Source: Rhizaria sp. SCN 62-66
Taxonomy: Eukaryota; Rhizaria, unplaced
NCBI GenBank assembly: GCA_001724265.1
Contig: MEDY01000018.1
Coordinates: 62,001-126,000 of the forward strand
Length of the DNA: 64,000 bases
Reading direction: 5' to 3'
Shown here: one piece after another, positions 47,637-59,975 of the stretch
How the letters are laid out: each line of letters opens with the position of its first letter
How positions within the stretch are numbered: the stretch's first letter is position 1
Notes under the pieces: model-generated
Databases searched by the model: none
What the model saw: only the letters and a program-made list of their open reading frames with translations
What the model was told of the DNA's origin: nothing
Made by a program: the position numbers and the translations under genes

Positions 47637-48007
47637 GCCTGGGATCATCAAATGTGAAGAGAAATAGAAAGTTAAGATTATGAGAAGCAAACCTAAAGAC
47701 GGAACAATAATACAAGTGCTTTCGCCTTTGCCGTGTAAGTCGAGACGATATTTTGTTGTTGCTTAAGATGGCAACAAAGCGACGAGTGAAAGTAGATTTG
47801 TATGGATATAGTGCATTGAAACAGCGCTTGATTTGCAATTTGGTACTAAATATATGCTTAAATATAAATTAATTTTCATTATGAATGAAATATTCGAGAG
47901 ATTGTCATGTACTTCAAGTCACTATGGAGCTTGTTCAAGTCGGCCAACGACGATCGACTGAGGGCACTTCTTTGCGCGCACAGTCGTTTGCTGAGAAACC
48001 GTCCATC
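47637..48007. other. Intergenic region, UMP synthase / giant protein gene
   Basis: 371 bp between two - strand genes: the promoter of UMP synthase and the 3' end of the giant gene. Strongly AT-rich. Nothing else recognised. Confidence 0.45.
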
Positions 48008-51000
48008 TTATTGCTGAGATTGCGAGACAACACGCGGCTGCTTCCACGGCCCAGTCCAGTTGTCGAGAACACTGTTGTCGACGATGACATCGCCGTCGGC
48101 GCTGTTGGTCAGGGGCAACTGCAGCAAGCGCTCGTACGCGTCGATTTGCTCGCGGTCGCCGACGTACGCGACGATGTCGAGGGCGCCGGTCATCTGCCAG
48201 CGCTGTTGCGAGTCCTTCAACTGAGAGACGGCGTTCGCGTCAGTACTCGCGCTCGGAGGCTGCGGCACCATAGAGAGCATCGCAATCACACGCGCCAACT
48301 CCACGGCCTCCGCGGCGGTGTCGCACACCACGATGACGCCGTCGCTGAACCACAGCGCGTTGTTGACCCGTACGGCCTTCTCCGCCTCGGTGCGAATACC
48401 AAGCTCACGGTCCAAGACGCTCTGCGGCAGCCCCACGCCGTCCTTGTACACGCTCACGCGCTCAGCCCCGCCACTTACATCGGCGCCCGAGGCACTTAGA
48501 CCGACATTGTGGAAGTGCCGGAAGCACTGCTCGAGCTCGGCACGGCTGCATACCGCGGTGTTGCGGTCGTACGCCGCCACGCGCGCCGCCCTCCGGACCG
48601 TCTCGATGTCCTTAGGCAGGTCGGCCGCGGGCGCCTGCTCGGTGATGTACGTTACCAGCACCGGAAGCGACGTCAACGCGCCGCGCGGGCCCGCGGCGGC
48701 CGCGGCGGCGAGCTGGTCCGCGGTCGCGGTGTCGTACGTGGCCGCGGCGGCGAAGGGAACCGCGGAAGGCTGGGAAAAGGGGCGGGAGCGCGCGTCGGTG
48801 ATGTGGGACAACAGAGAGGCCCAGTTGCCGAGATTCGAGAAGGCCACCTGGCGGTCGGAAGCTAAGCCGCGTGGGAGGACAAACTCGGGATTCGCAATTT
48901 CAGCATCGGCGTAGTCTGAGTCCGAGCCAACGTTATTGCTCTCGCCGTCGTTATCGTCAATCAGCTCTTCATTCGCGCTGACACTGTTCTTATTCGAGAA
49001 GAAGCCGGAGACCGCGCGCGCAAGAGAGCTGAAGAAGCCACCCTTAGACGCGGTGTCCTGAGAGGGACTTAGATCCTCGCCCTGGGCCGCAGCGTCATCC
49101 CTGGGAGTGTTGTCGTCCACAAAAGAAGGGTTTATGGGAATACCGCTCGAATCAACGCTGGCGAGATCAGTGCACACCGTCTCACTCACAAACACGCGCA
49201 TTTGCCCACTCACGCGGACACGGCTGAAGTCGCACTTGCTCGTGACATTGCCCACGCTAGTGTCGGTGTTGACGTTGTGACTGTGGGCCGCGATCGCGTT
49301 CGCGACCTCCAAGTGCTGCCACGAGAACCAGTCGAACAGCGCGCGCGACTTGCACAGTACCGCTGACTCAGCAAACCGCGTCGCAGCGGACTCGGCGCGG
49401 AAGCGAGCGCCCACCGCCGCGAAGCACCGGAGAGCGTTCAGTGAGGAGGCGGCCGCTGAGTCAGCAGTCGCATCCGCAGCCTCGGCGGAAGAAACGGCGG
49501 TGGTGGCGGCGGCAGCGGCGGCAGGCACCGTGATCAGCCGCGACGGCGCAGCGGCCGTCTCCTCCGCCACGGCGGCCACGAGCTGGGTCACAGTGACCGT
49601 GGGCACGCGCGCTGGCAGGAACTTCACGGGGTCACTAGCGGCGGCGGGCGGCTTCGCGCCGTGCGCGTCGCGCAAGCCCACGCCCACACTGCTCAAACCG
49701 GGAGTCGCGGTGGTGCTGGCCAAGTTTGTGAACGCGGCGGGCACCGGCGGCGGCGGCGGGCGTCCCTCCTTGGCGGCGTCTGCGGTCGCCATGAAGCTGC
49801 GCATGTGGTTCAGCTGCCGCTGTCGCTCAACCTCCTTTTGCTCAGAAGTTAGGCCGCCGTTGCTGCCAGCCGCAGCGGCGCTGCTGCTGCCGTTGGTGAG
49901 GGGCAGCGCGTCGTCGATAGTGGTGTAAGTGTCGACCTCGAGCCCGGCGATGGTGAGCAGTGGCGTGAGATTGTTGTTGCTCGAGTCTGTGTGCGCGTGC
50001 TGAGGCTTCACCGTTGTGGTGATGCGGGAGAGAACGCGTGCGCCGTCGATCTGGGCCAGAGTATTCAGCACGAGAGCAGTGTAGAACTGGTTGCTGGTCA
50101 CGATACCAGCGTTGGCACTGCTGTCGTAGCGCGCGATGGCGGTGCTAGCATCTTCGTTGTTGGTGCCGGTGGACGCGGTGCGCGTGCTTGCCTGAGTTGC
50201 AGCGCCGTTGTCGCTGCTGCTGCTGCTGTTGTTGTCCGCGGTCAAGAGGCCGCGGTACAGAGCACGCGGCGCACAGTCAAACTGCACGCGCTCGTCGTAG
50301 TTGGGCCAGACCGTGTTGACGAGCTTGTACAAGTAGCTCTCATCGCCAATATGACTTGTTCCAACATCATCAGCAGCACCAGCGTCATCGTCTGTAGCGT
50401 TAGCGGCAACATTGCTCGAACTACCACTCACCACAACCTTGGTAAGATGGAGCGAGCCGAGATCGCGAGACAGAGAGGAGTCCTCCAACTCGGCCAGCGC
50501 GGACTCGATCCACTCCATGTCGCTCTGCGGAGTCAGCACCAGCTCGCCAGTGCTCGCGACAGCAGCGCCAGCATCAGCGCTAGCAGTGGCAGAGCTCTCG
50601 GTGTCAGCGGCCGCAGCGGCAGCGGCAGTGGCCGTATGCGCGCGGATGACCTGCAGCGCGCGCTGTGCGAGCCCGATGAGTTCTTCGGCGTCGCTGGAGT
50701 AACCCTCGTGCAGAGCAGCGTACAGGTACGCGGCGAGCTGTGCCGCAACCTTCTTGCTATCGCTATTCCAGACAGCGTTCACGTCCGGAATCGCACTGAT
50801 GTCACCCATGCCCGCAGCCAACCCACGGTTCCCAGTGACGACGGTGACGGTGTGGTCGCAGAGCGTCATCGCCTCGACCATCATCGCCCAGCCAGCCAGA
50901 CACCACGCCGTGTGCGCCAGCGTGTCGTCTTGCGCCTGCCCCACCTGCGTGGCGAGCGACGCGGCCTGGCCCAACAGCTCCTGGGCCTCGGCGCCTACCT

Positions 51001-54000
51001 GCACAGCGGGGGTGTCGCGGCCCAGCGCGCCCGTGAGCGTACGCGTCAGCGGGCTCGCCGCGCCCGGGTAAGGATACTTAGACGCAGGAGTACTTAGATC
51101 CAGCTCCGCGGTGGGGGCCACGCTGTTGAAGTCGTGTTTCGCGAGCCCAAGCTGGTCGAGCGCAGCGACGCGAGCCGCGTGCTCGTTCATGCGGATATCA
51201 TTAGCAGTAGTTGCGGTCGCGTTCGCGGTCTGATCACGAAGATCGGGGTTAATTTCGTGCATCTTGGCCTTGATGGCGGCCTCTTGTTGCAAAATAGCCT
51301 CGACCTGAGCGGCGTACGCGTCGGTCGCGTTGCCGCCGCGCGTGAATGCATCACCCGCCTTGACGACGCCGTCCGTGTGGCTTGCATTAGCACGCGCGCC
51401 ACTCTTAGCGTTGCCGTCGCTAGTCAGCAGAGAGAGGTTGCTGCTGTACGATAGCAGTGCCGTTTCGGCGAGGGCGTCCGCAGCCCGCCTGTGCGTGACG
51501 GGGACTAGGGTCTCGATCGACGTGCCGTTGACGATTTCAGCGGCGATAACGCTCCGCATAAGCGAGTCGCGGCCGAAGACGAACTAAGCAACACAAATGA
51601 AAACAAAGAAAGACAATACGAGATAACAAAAAGCAATTTGATTAGTAAAATACAATAGCCAAGTCGGATAATGAATAATACAATAGATTGAGCCAAATCC
51701 CGCGTCGTTTTTAGTTATTAGGCGTGATCCGTGACTTGAGACGTACAACAGACTGGCCGAGCGGGACGGCCGCGGTGGCTTCCCACATCTCGTGCCGCGC
51801 CACGTTGCCACTCACCGCCTGCACGCGCGTGTCGCAACGGGCGAGCTGGTCCTGGAGCGCGACGATCTGCGTCAAGGCGACCCGCAGGCGCTTCGTCATC
51901 CGCGCGTTATTGCGCGGCACGGAGAAGAAAAGCGCGCCGAACTGTGCGGCGGTGGCGTAAAAATGTTGCAACGCCCGGAACATCTGCGCCGACGCGGGCG
52001 AAAGCTCGATCCCCGGCTGCAAATGGTGCATCTCGAGCGTCTCCGTGACCAGAGCCTCTGGGTAGCTGAGCGTGTGTGCGACGTGGTGGCGCATCGTCGC
52101 CACGCTCTCGGCACACTCCGCAGTCAGCCGAACGCCCGCCCCCAGCGAGGACTCCACCAGCAGCGCCGCGCGCTGGCTCGCGTCCCTGCACAGCCGCTGC
52201 GCGCTCTGCACCGCGTCCGCCAGCTCAGCTCCGCGCAGCACTGAAACATCCTGCGGCGACGCGAGCTTGTGGTCAAGCGCGGTCCGCAGCGCGGCGGCCA
52301 GCGCGGCGGGCTCCCTCGCGCGCGCGAGGGCCAGGTCCGCGGCCTGCCGCGCGGTGCTCAGGTGCGCGTGGACGGGCGCACCGGTCGCGGGGTCGCGCGC
52401 GACGGCGGCGGCGGGCGCGTTGGCCCCCGGGACAACCATCGGGCTGTGCTTGGGGTGGTGCACAGTCAGGGCCAGCATGCGGCGGCGGAAGCGGGAGGCC
52501 GCGACCGAGAACGCCAGCACGCGTGGGATCTCCTCGGACCGTCCGCTGAGGAGGCCGCGAAGGAGGGAGCGCGGGGCCCGCTCGTCCGACAGATCTTGCT
52601 GCCACGTCGCAGGGAGGCGGCCGGCGACCGGGCTGGCAGCGCTGAGGGGAGTCTCGTTCACAGCAGTCGAAGCATTCGCGGTCGGCGCGGTCGCATTCGC
52701 ATTCGCGGCCGCAGTCGCAGGATCAGTGGCCGCGGCTGCGGCCGTGCGGCCGTGCAAGGAAGCTAGCTGCCGCGGTGCGTGCCGGTGACGGTAGTACGCG
52801 GGCGGGAATGTGGGGTTAAAGCCGCGGCTGCGCGCGAAGGCGTCGAATCCGCTGAGGTCTGCGCCCCGCGGCAGGGCCGAGAGCGCGGGGACGGAGTAGG
52901 TCTCGCCGTTGTACGCGCGGGAAATCACCTCGCCAGTGCTCGTGCCGTGGGGAGACGCCGTCTGGGAGGAATGATCGGAGTGGGTGAACGCGCCCGCGCT
53001 GTTGTTGGATCCGGAGAACCACTTGTTGATGAGGTTGATGTTGTCGTTGTGGACAGACTCAAGCACTGCGCTGCCCACAAGAGGGTCAACGTCGCTGTTA
53101 CCAGTGCCGCTGCTGCTGCCGTTATTGTTGGGATGAGCATGTCCGCGGCTGCTGTAAAGCGCATTGGTGGGGACAAAGCCTGACTCAACCGGCTTCCCAC
53201 TCGCGCGTCCGATCGCAGCAGACTCCTGCGTCGTGGTAGCTTCACTCACCGGAGTGGTACTGTTCGCCTGGGTTGCGCTGACAGGGCTAATGACGTTCGA
53301 CTTGCGGTTGTACTTCTTGGCGGCGTGCAACGGCTCCGCCAGCGCGTGGCCCGCATGCATCCTGCCGCCCCACACAGAGGGGTCCACCCACCACGCCACG
53401 TCGTCCTCCTCGCCCCACGCTTTTTTCGGTCCAAGCCACGTCCCGCGGACGCCCACAGCGGCGGGCGACAGCAGTTCCGTGGGCATCGCAGCCGCGGCCG
53501 CCCGCTGCCGCACGGGCGCGCCCGCCGAGAGCCAGCGGCCGTAGCCGTCTGCGCGCGGGGTGAGCCCGGTCACCGCGGCGGCCGAGGGCGGCTCGGAGAA
53601 GAAGGACTGGGGGTCGTAGCTGCCGATCGAAGGCAGCGTGAGCGAACGGTTCAGGGAGAGAATAGGGGCCAGTTTGCGGTCGTAAAGCGAGATATTGGAG
53701 TTGAATAAGTCAGGTCGCTGGAGCAGCACAGACGGGATGGAGCCGAAAGAGCGGGTAAGGGGGTTGAAGGTACTTACATCGCGGCGCCAGTCGCCATTGA
53801 CCTCGTGCTCACTGCGCAACGACGTGAACACATCGCTCAAACACTGTCCGTCAGAGACGTTGGGCTTAGCATATGCGGCAGCGTGAGTGGTATTGCGAGC
53901 GAGGGACGCAAGCGCAGGCGTGATGATGGTGTCGATGGTAGCCTGCGGCAAAGCTGGACCGACATCTGACATCACCACGGTGCCCAGCGCTAAAGCCTTT

Positions 54001-57000
54001 GACGACGGTGGCAACGACGAGGACAGCGGGGCAGTAAAAGCGGTCGGCTGGGGACTAAACGCAAACGCGGCGGTGGCGGTGCTGCTGCTCATCGAGTCAG
54101 GCAGAGACGTGACAGCGGCAAACACATTGTCACCGTTCTCTGACTTCACAGCACTGTTAGAGCTATTGCCACTGGTTTGGTTTTCAACGATATCACTGTG
54201 GCCAATCATCGCAAGCACATCGCTCGCCTTGTGACCACTGCTTGCAGCAAAGTCAGCCTCACGCTTGATCCCCGCAGCAACAGCGCTTAGCACCGCCGCC
54301 GCGGCCGCCCTGTCAAAGCTCTTGACGTGTCCCTGCGCGGCGCCCGAGACGCCCGTGCTGAGCAGCGGCACTTCCCCCACTCCGCCGGTTGCCGCGGTGA
54401 CGGCGCTGGCGCTGCTGCTGGCACTGTTGCGCGCCGCGGACGACGCCGCCGCGGCGAATCTGTTGAGATTCGCGAGCTGTTGCTTGATCGCCGCGGGGTC
54501 GGCGTACCGCGCAGGCGCGAGCAGCGGGTCTCTCTCGCGGATCATGTTGTCGGCGTACTTGAGCGCGAAGGTGCGGGCGTCGGCGTTGGTCAGGACGTCG
54601 TACTCCTCGTCCTCGCGGCGGTCGGGCTTCGCACGGCTGTTGTAAATATCCAGGTTAGTCTTCACAAAGTCGCCGCCGTTCGCGCTCGCACTCGCCGTCG
54701 CCGTCTTGCTGCCACTCGTACTCGCAGTATTGACAGTCGAGTTGTTATTGTGACTCGCGGTCTGAGCGTTCTTACCGAAGGGGTCGTGCGGCGCGTGGGG
54801 GTAGTACGGCACGCCCAACACTAGCATCGGCGTCCCGTCCGGCCGCAGGTTCGCGTCGGCGTTGCGCCACTGCGCACGGGCCTCGACCAGCGCGGCCTCG
54901 GCGTCCTGCTGCTTCTGCTGCTGCTGGTGCAGCTTGGAGACGGCGGTGGCGCCGTGACCGCCCGGGAAGTACACGCCTCCGCTCTGCAACGGCGAGGGCA
55001 CCTGCGACTGGGACTGTAACTGCGACAACGACGGGACCTGAGACGGCGAGTACGCCGATGTCTGTGGTGGCGATTGCTCTGACTGCGAGGGCGCGTACTG
55101 CAAGGGCCCTGCGGCGACGGCCCTGTTCATGGCCGCCGTGAGCACGGCTTGTTCGATCACCGCCGTGGCCGAGGAGTTGGCCGCTGGGTCCATCAAGATG
55201 GCGTGTGCGCGCGCCTCGCGGGCCCACGCCTCGTGGGGCGCCATCACGCGCGGCGAGCGCCGGTGGTGGCGGGCCAGCGACTGGGCGAGCAGGTGCGCGT
55301 GCTGCGTGGCTAAGTGGGCCGCCTCCGCGCTGGGGTACTTAAACTCCAACGGCGGCGGGAGGCTGCCGCTGCGGCGCGGGGAGGCCGCGGTGTGCATGTA
55401 AGGGTGCTGAGAGAAAGCACCGCCGAGAACAGCCGAAGTCACGCTTGAATCATTGCTGTTACAGTTGTTGTTGTTGCTGCTACCCAGACGCTTGCTCCGG
55501 TAGTAGTGGTACTTAGACGCCTCGCTGAGGTCAATCGGCGTCAGCACGCTGTAAGTACCCCGTAGACCCATCCGCGCAGCCTGCCTCTTGAGCGCCGCCC
55601 GGTGGGTCAGCCGCGGGTGCAGGCTGTAGTGGCTATGAGCTGCAGTCAGCGGCGCAGGGAATCGCTGGCCGGCGCCGCCAGGCGCGGCTTGATTTAAAGG
55701 CAAGCCGCCCCCCAAGTGCGACAGCGACGACGAAGATGACGACGAAGACGCGCTGTCACCCGCCTGCGCGTTGCCGGCGCCGGCGCTACCGTTGCCATGG
55801 CGGTGACCGTTCGCGCTCAGGTTCGTGGTCGCGTGTGTCGGCGTGTGCATCAGCGTGTGCGCCCGCGGGAGGTCGACGGGGATCGCGAGGGACGGCGCTG
55901 CCACCGTGTGCGCGGCCACGACCTGCAGTGTGGCCGCAGCGGCGTCGTCGTACACCGCGATCGGGACCTGCGCCCGGGCGAACACCAGCGCGGACGTGAG
56001 TGCCGTGATCTCGCTCAGTGAGAGCAGGCAGTCCGCGAGGTCAAGTCCAAGCGCAGCCAGCGCCGAGGGCTCGGGGGCCAGCTCGCCCGCGAAGCTGTGT
56101 GTGACGGCGACCGGCGCCGCGCAGAAAGGATTACTCCCCCCGCCGCTGTGGCTGCCGTCAGCAGAAGCAGCAGCAGCAGGGAACCCGTCGGCTCCTGATG
56201 CGGTGCCAGGGGCAGTATAAGGATTACTCCAGGGGTCGGGCGTCAGTGCGGTCTCTGCAAGTGCCAGCTCGGGCGCGGGCGCGGCCGTCACAGCGCACAC
56301 AGCGTCGTAGCGCTCGGCAACCCAGTCGCGCACGGTCCCCCTGCCCAGCGAGAGCGAGTGCGAGGGCGGGGACAGCGCGGTGGGGTTGCGGAAAAGCCGG
56401 TGCGCGCGCGCCGCGGCGGTGAGCGTGGCGAGGAAGGGCGGGTAGGGGGCCGAGGCGGAGTCGAGACCGGGGGTCGCGTGGTGGTACTGGCCCTGCGCAA
56501 ACGTGTACGCACTCGCATTCGCGCTATCAGGGCTCGCGCTCGAGATAAATCCACTCGATGCGCTGTTGTTGTTGTTGTTGTCGTTGCCGGTGAGACCGTT
56601 GCTGTTGGTGGTGCTGAGGGTGGGAGTCGACGGCAGGTAGTACGAGTGGCCGTTCAGAGCCATGACTTCGCGGGCGGCGGCAAGGACGAGGTTGAGGCAC
56701 GTAAGCCACTCGTGCTTGTCGACAGGGACGCCGTTGATGCTGATGCGGCCGCGCAGCGAGCCTGGAGTGAAACAAAAGCAAGGAGTGACACATTAAAAAG
56801 TGAGAGGATATCACAACAACTAAAGGTAGATCAGCAATACAAAGCTCCATAAATCAATATCAGTGAAATATTTTTGTGTTCGTTTGTTCATGTTGACGCA
56901 CCTGAGGCCGGGTTGTTTGTGACGACGCCCACACTGTGCCCATACAGCAGCCGGAGCCCCGTCGCCAGCTTGGTCTGGATCTCGGTCGCGCCCAGATCTC

Positions 57001-57985
57001 CGGTCACCGTGAACGCGATCGGCGCGGTCAGCGAGCCTACCACAGTGCCGTTGCCACTGCTCGTCGCAGTGCTTGCGCCCGCGCTCAGAGGGCTACTGAG
57101 GGCATTGGGGAGGCGTTTGTGTGACAGTGGGGGCGGGATGTCGCCGCGCGCCTCTAAGTACCTCCGAACGTAAGCCGCACCTAGAAGCGAGGCGTCGCAG
57201 GGCCGCACAGCGTTGACGCGGGAGAGGTACTCGACGGCGTTAGCGTACGCGGCGTCGGCGTCGTAGGACGCCGGCAGCGCGACGGCGGAGCTGTCGCTTT
57301 GCGCAGGAGAATTCGACATCGCAGTAGACGCTGGCACAGTCGTGTGGCTACTGTCGGACTGAGCAGGGCTCTCGCTAGATGCTGCGGTGTCGGCGACAGG
57401 CGCGGCGCCAGTCTCCGCACTGCTGCTAGCCTCAGTCGCAGCAGACTCGGCCACAGCAGACTCGGCCACAGCAGCAGCAGTAGAAGCGGATGCAGATGCA
57501 ATGGGAAGTGGTGTAGCTAGGCAAGGGTACGTCTCAGGCCCCTGTGCACTCGCACCCTCGTCAATACTACCGCCTTCGTCCTAAGACTGCGCGTGCGAGC
57601 GCCCAAAGAACAACGTGGCCTTCGCCTGCGCAGCAGCGGCCGCAGCAGCAGCGGCAGCGTTGGCGGCGGCGATGGCGTTGGCGGCGGCGGTCGGTGTGAA
57701 GGACAAGGGGACGCCGAAGTGGCGGTGCGCGGAGGCAAGCGGAAGCAGGCGCGGGGACACAGGCTCCTTGGCCCACACGGCGCCAACATAAGTGCTGGTG
57801 TGGGAGTTGGAGGCCTGAGTGACTGGGTTTGCAACAGAATCTGCGGCGGTATCGCTGGCGGGCGTTGCAGAGGTGGTGGCCGCGGCGGCGGCGGCTGAGA
57901 GAGCGCGCTGGACGACACATTGCGCAGTAGCGGAGGCGCGGAGTGCGGTGTGCCGGGCGGTGCGCCGGGCGTGCGCGGTGAGCAT
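48008..57985 (-). CDS. Unrecognised 3,224-residue protein with presequence-like N-terminus, in-frame UAG at codon 135
   Basis: Exons 57985..56902, 56761..51747 and 51583..48008, 3,224 aa, stop TAA. Introns start GTGCGT (phase 1, 140 bp) and GTACGT (phase 0, 163 bp); all joins keep frame and the total divides by three. The N-terminus MLTAHARRTARHTALRAS is Arg-rich with no acidic residues, like a mitochondrial presequence. Islands that look folded are separated by Ala/Ser/Asn/His-rich sequence: QTKLATGLRLLYGHSVGVV with GRISINGVPVDKHEWL near the first junction, a helical block in late exon 2 (ALVTETLEMHHLQPGIELS, MFRALQHFYATAAQFGALFF), VFVFGRDSLMRSVI across the second junction, and ALWFSDGVIVVCDTAAEAVELA near the C-terminus. 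I do not recognise the family. UAG is codon 135 (57583..57581), between GRSHAQS and DEGGSIDEGA. The two main exons could be mistaken for separate genes, but the GTACGT donor and CTTAG acceptor join them cleanly. Confidence 0.7.
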
Positions 57986-58974
57986 GTGGGTTGCGCTGTG
58001 GCTGAGTGAAGGGCGAGCGCGTGGGGTTAAGGCCGAGCCAGCAGCACGTGAGGTGAGGTCCGTGCAGTCGGGAAACTGCGACGAGGCTGCAGAAGGAGTT
58101 TTACGTCGACCAGAAAAGAATATTAAACAGAAAATAAAATTTTAGTAAGTCATTCACTGCAAATCACTGCGTATATCACTAAACACGGATGTTCTGAGAC
58201 CTGGGACTGATTGCAAGTTGATGGCTTGGTGAGAGCGGAGTCGCCGAACAGATCGGCTTGGTCACGCGGCAGATTCACACAATTCCTCCAGATACTGACA
58301 ATGTTTGCTGCCTCCAATGTAGATATCTCAGTACACTATGTCTTGATAAATTTTCCCATTCATATTGGCTGTATATTCTTATCTGATATCTATTGCTGCA
58401 ACATATACGCTCAAACACAGATCTACCACAGCTGGTAATGGCAGCACATTCTATGGGATAAATGCAACAAGATTGAAGCTCAATTGGACACACGCATATT
58501 ATAGAGTCCGGGATACAGTTGCATATCTTTGACATCAGTAGTAATGCATATAACCCTGATTAGACTTCGCCTGCATCGCTAAAGTGACGAATCACAACAA
58601 GGTCACTTCTCAGACTAGGTGGACAGAAGAGATCCGTGCAGCATCGAAATAAACTTCTAAGTTTATGTCATTTTGATAAAATACAGTAATCTGTATATTA
58701 CACTCATAAATTCTACCTGTGCGATAGCAGACTTTGCTTTTAAAGCCAAATACTATATTTACTAAAGGCAAGCCCACAACAAACGGACGACCTGTGAGTG
58801 ATAACCAATCACTCCACTTCAAACACGTCGATCTCGCTCATGCGTCCGTCCATAGCGACAAGCACACGTTTCTGTAATATCATATTGGCTCGCCTTATAG
58901 AATTCCTTATTATACTTTCTACAAATTTGATCTTGTCACGCAGAGCCGTCCAGGAGGTAGCCCGCTGTCACCCG
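57986..58974. other. Divergent intergenic region, giant protein gene / NDUFAF2
   Basis: 989 bp with both promoters; AT-rich. CACGCAG at 58937-58943, 31 bases before the NDUFAF2 start, could be the acceptor of a 5' UTR intron. No gene or RNA recognised. Confidence 0.45.
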
Positions 58975-59975
58975 ATGCTTCGCCGCTCCGTCACCAAGCT
59001 CAGCGGCGCCTTCGCCCCCACCCTTGGCGCGATCAAAGTCAAGGCCGTGGCAACAGTGACGCCTCTTGTTGTGGTAGCAGCCCCGCAACGCGACTTCATC
59101 AAGGGCTTCCTTAAGAAGCTCCGGTACGAGGCTACCGGCGTCGAGAAGGTCCGTCTCTGCCCCTCCCCACCACTGTCCCTCTCTGTACATATCTCCCTCA
59201 TAACACGCTCAATATCACGTACCTTTTATTTTCTTGTGAGTCGCTACTATAGGTTGGCAAGGACGAGTTCGGCAATGAGTACGAGTTGTATTCGTTCAAG
59301 GGCGAGGCCAAGCCGCGTCGCCAAGTCAACTACGCCAGCACTGTCCCGGATCCGTCAACCCTGCCGCCGCTCTGGTCCGCCTGGCTGCGCAACCTGCGGC
59401 CGTATCCACCCACTGAGGCCGAGATCACGCAGTACAAGGCGCGGCAGGCGGCGCTGGCGCAGCGCGTGCGCGCGCTCGAGCGGGAGGACGCGCTGATGAA
59501 GGAGCAGGAGATGGAGCTCAAGCTGCAGCGTACGTTTGATAGAAACAACTATTTACCCACGAAGATGTTGATATTTTACTATAAGACTTCAATAAGATTT
59601 TAGTTATTGTATTATCTCATTGGCATACTCTTTTGTCCTATCTGTGTTTGTTTCGTTCTTATATATGCAGACTTCCGCGAAGGCATGCCGACGATCGGAC
59701 AGGCCTACACCAACAACAACAACAACAACAACAACAACGCGTCGCGCGCAGACTACACTGGCTACAGCCCCGCCAAGGGCAAGGGCATGGAGCCCATGAC
59801 GCCCGAGGACATCCTCGCCCGCGTCAACGCCGCGCGGCAGGCGGAGGCGGAGGCGGAGGCCGCGGCTAAGGCAGCGCGTACTAGTTCTACTCCAGCTCCT
59901 GCTAGTGCTGCTGCGAATACTACCGCTGGCGCTGGTGCTGGCGCTGACGGCCAGTCTGGTGAGCGTAAAGAGTGA
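58975..59975 (+). CDS. NDUFAF2: Complex I assembly factor NDUFAF2 (B17.2L/mimitin)
   Basis: CDS join(58975..59148,59253..59529,59671..59975), 251 aa, stop TGA. Introns start GTCCGT (104 bp, phase 0) and GTACGT (141 bp, phase 1). The N-terminus MLRRSVTKLSGAFAPTLG is basic and presequence-like. Exon 2 opens with VGKDEFGNEYEL, then RRQVNYA, DPSTLPPLWSAWLRNLR and PPTEAEI, the NDUFA12/NDUFAF2 signature; the WxAWLRxxRxxPPT order followed by a charged helix favours NDUFAF2 over the structural subunit NDUFA12. NDUFAF2 binds a late complex I intermediate in the matrix before NDUFA12 replaces it. Exon 3 adds a run of nine Asn and an Ala/Glu-rich tail with EDILARVNAARQAE. The gene implies the organism has respiratory complex I. 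No UAG codon. Confidence 0.9.
59712..59738 (+). repeat. (AAC)9 microsatellite coding poly-Asn
   Basis: Nine exact AAC codons in a row in exon 3 of the NDUFAF2 gene. A pure trinucleotide tract, so probably length-variable. Confidence 0.95.

Noticed and set aside
51584-51746. Treating the two large - strand exons as two separate genes
   Set aside because: A GTACGT donor and CTTAG acceptor join them in phase, the sequence either side reads well, and the first would otherwise end within a few codons of the donor.
7402-57583. Interpreting the six TAG-interrupted genes as pseudogenes or as split neighbouring genes
   Set aside because: All interruptions are TAG, none TAA or TGA, no frameshifts occur, codon use continues unchanged, and essential motifs lie on both sides (for example in UMP synthase).
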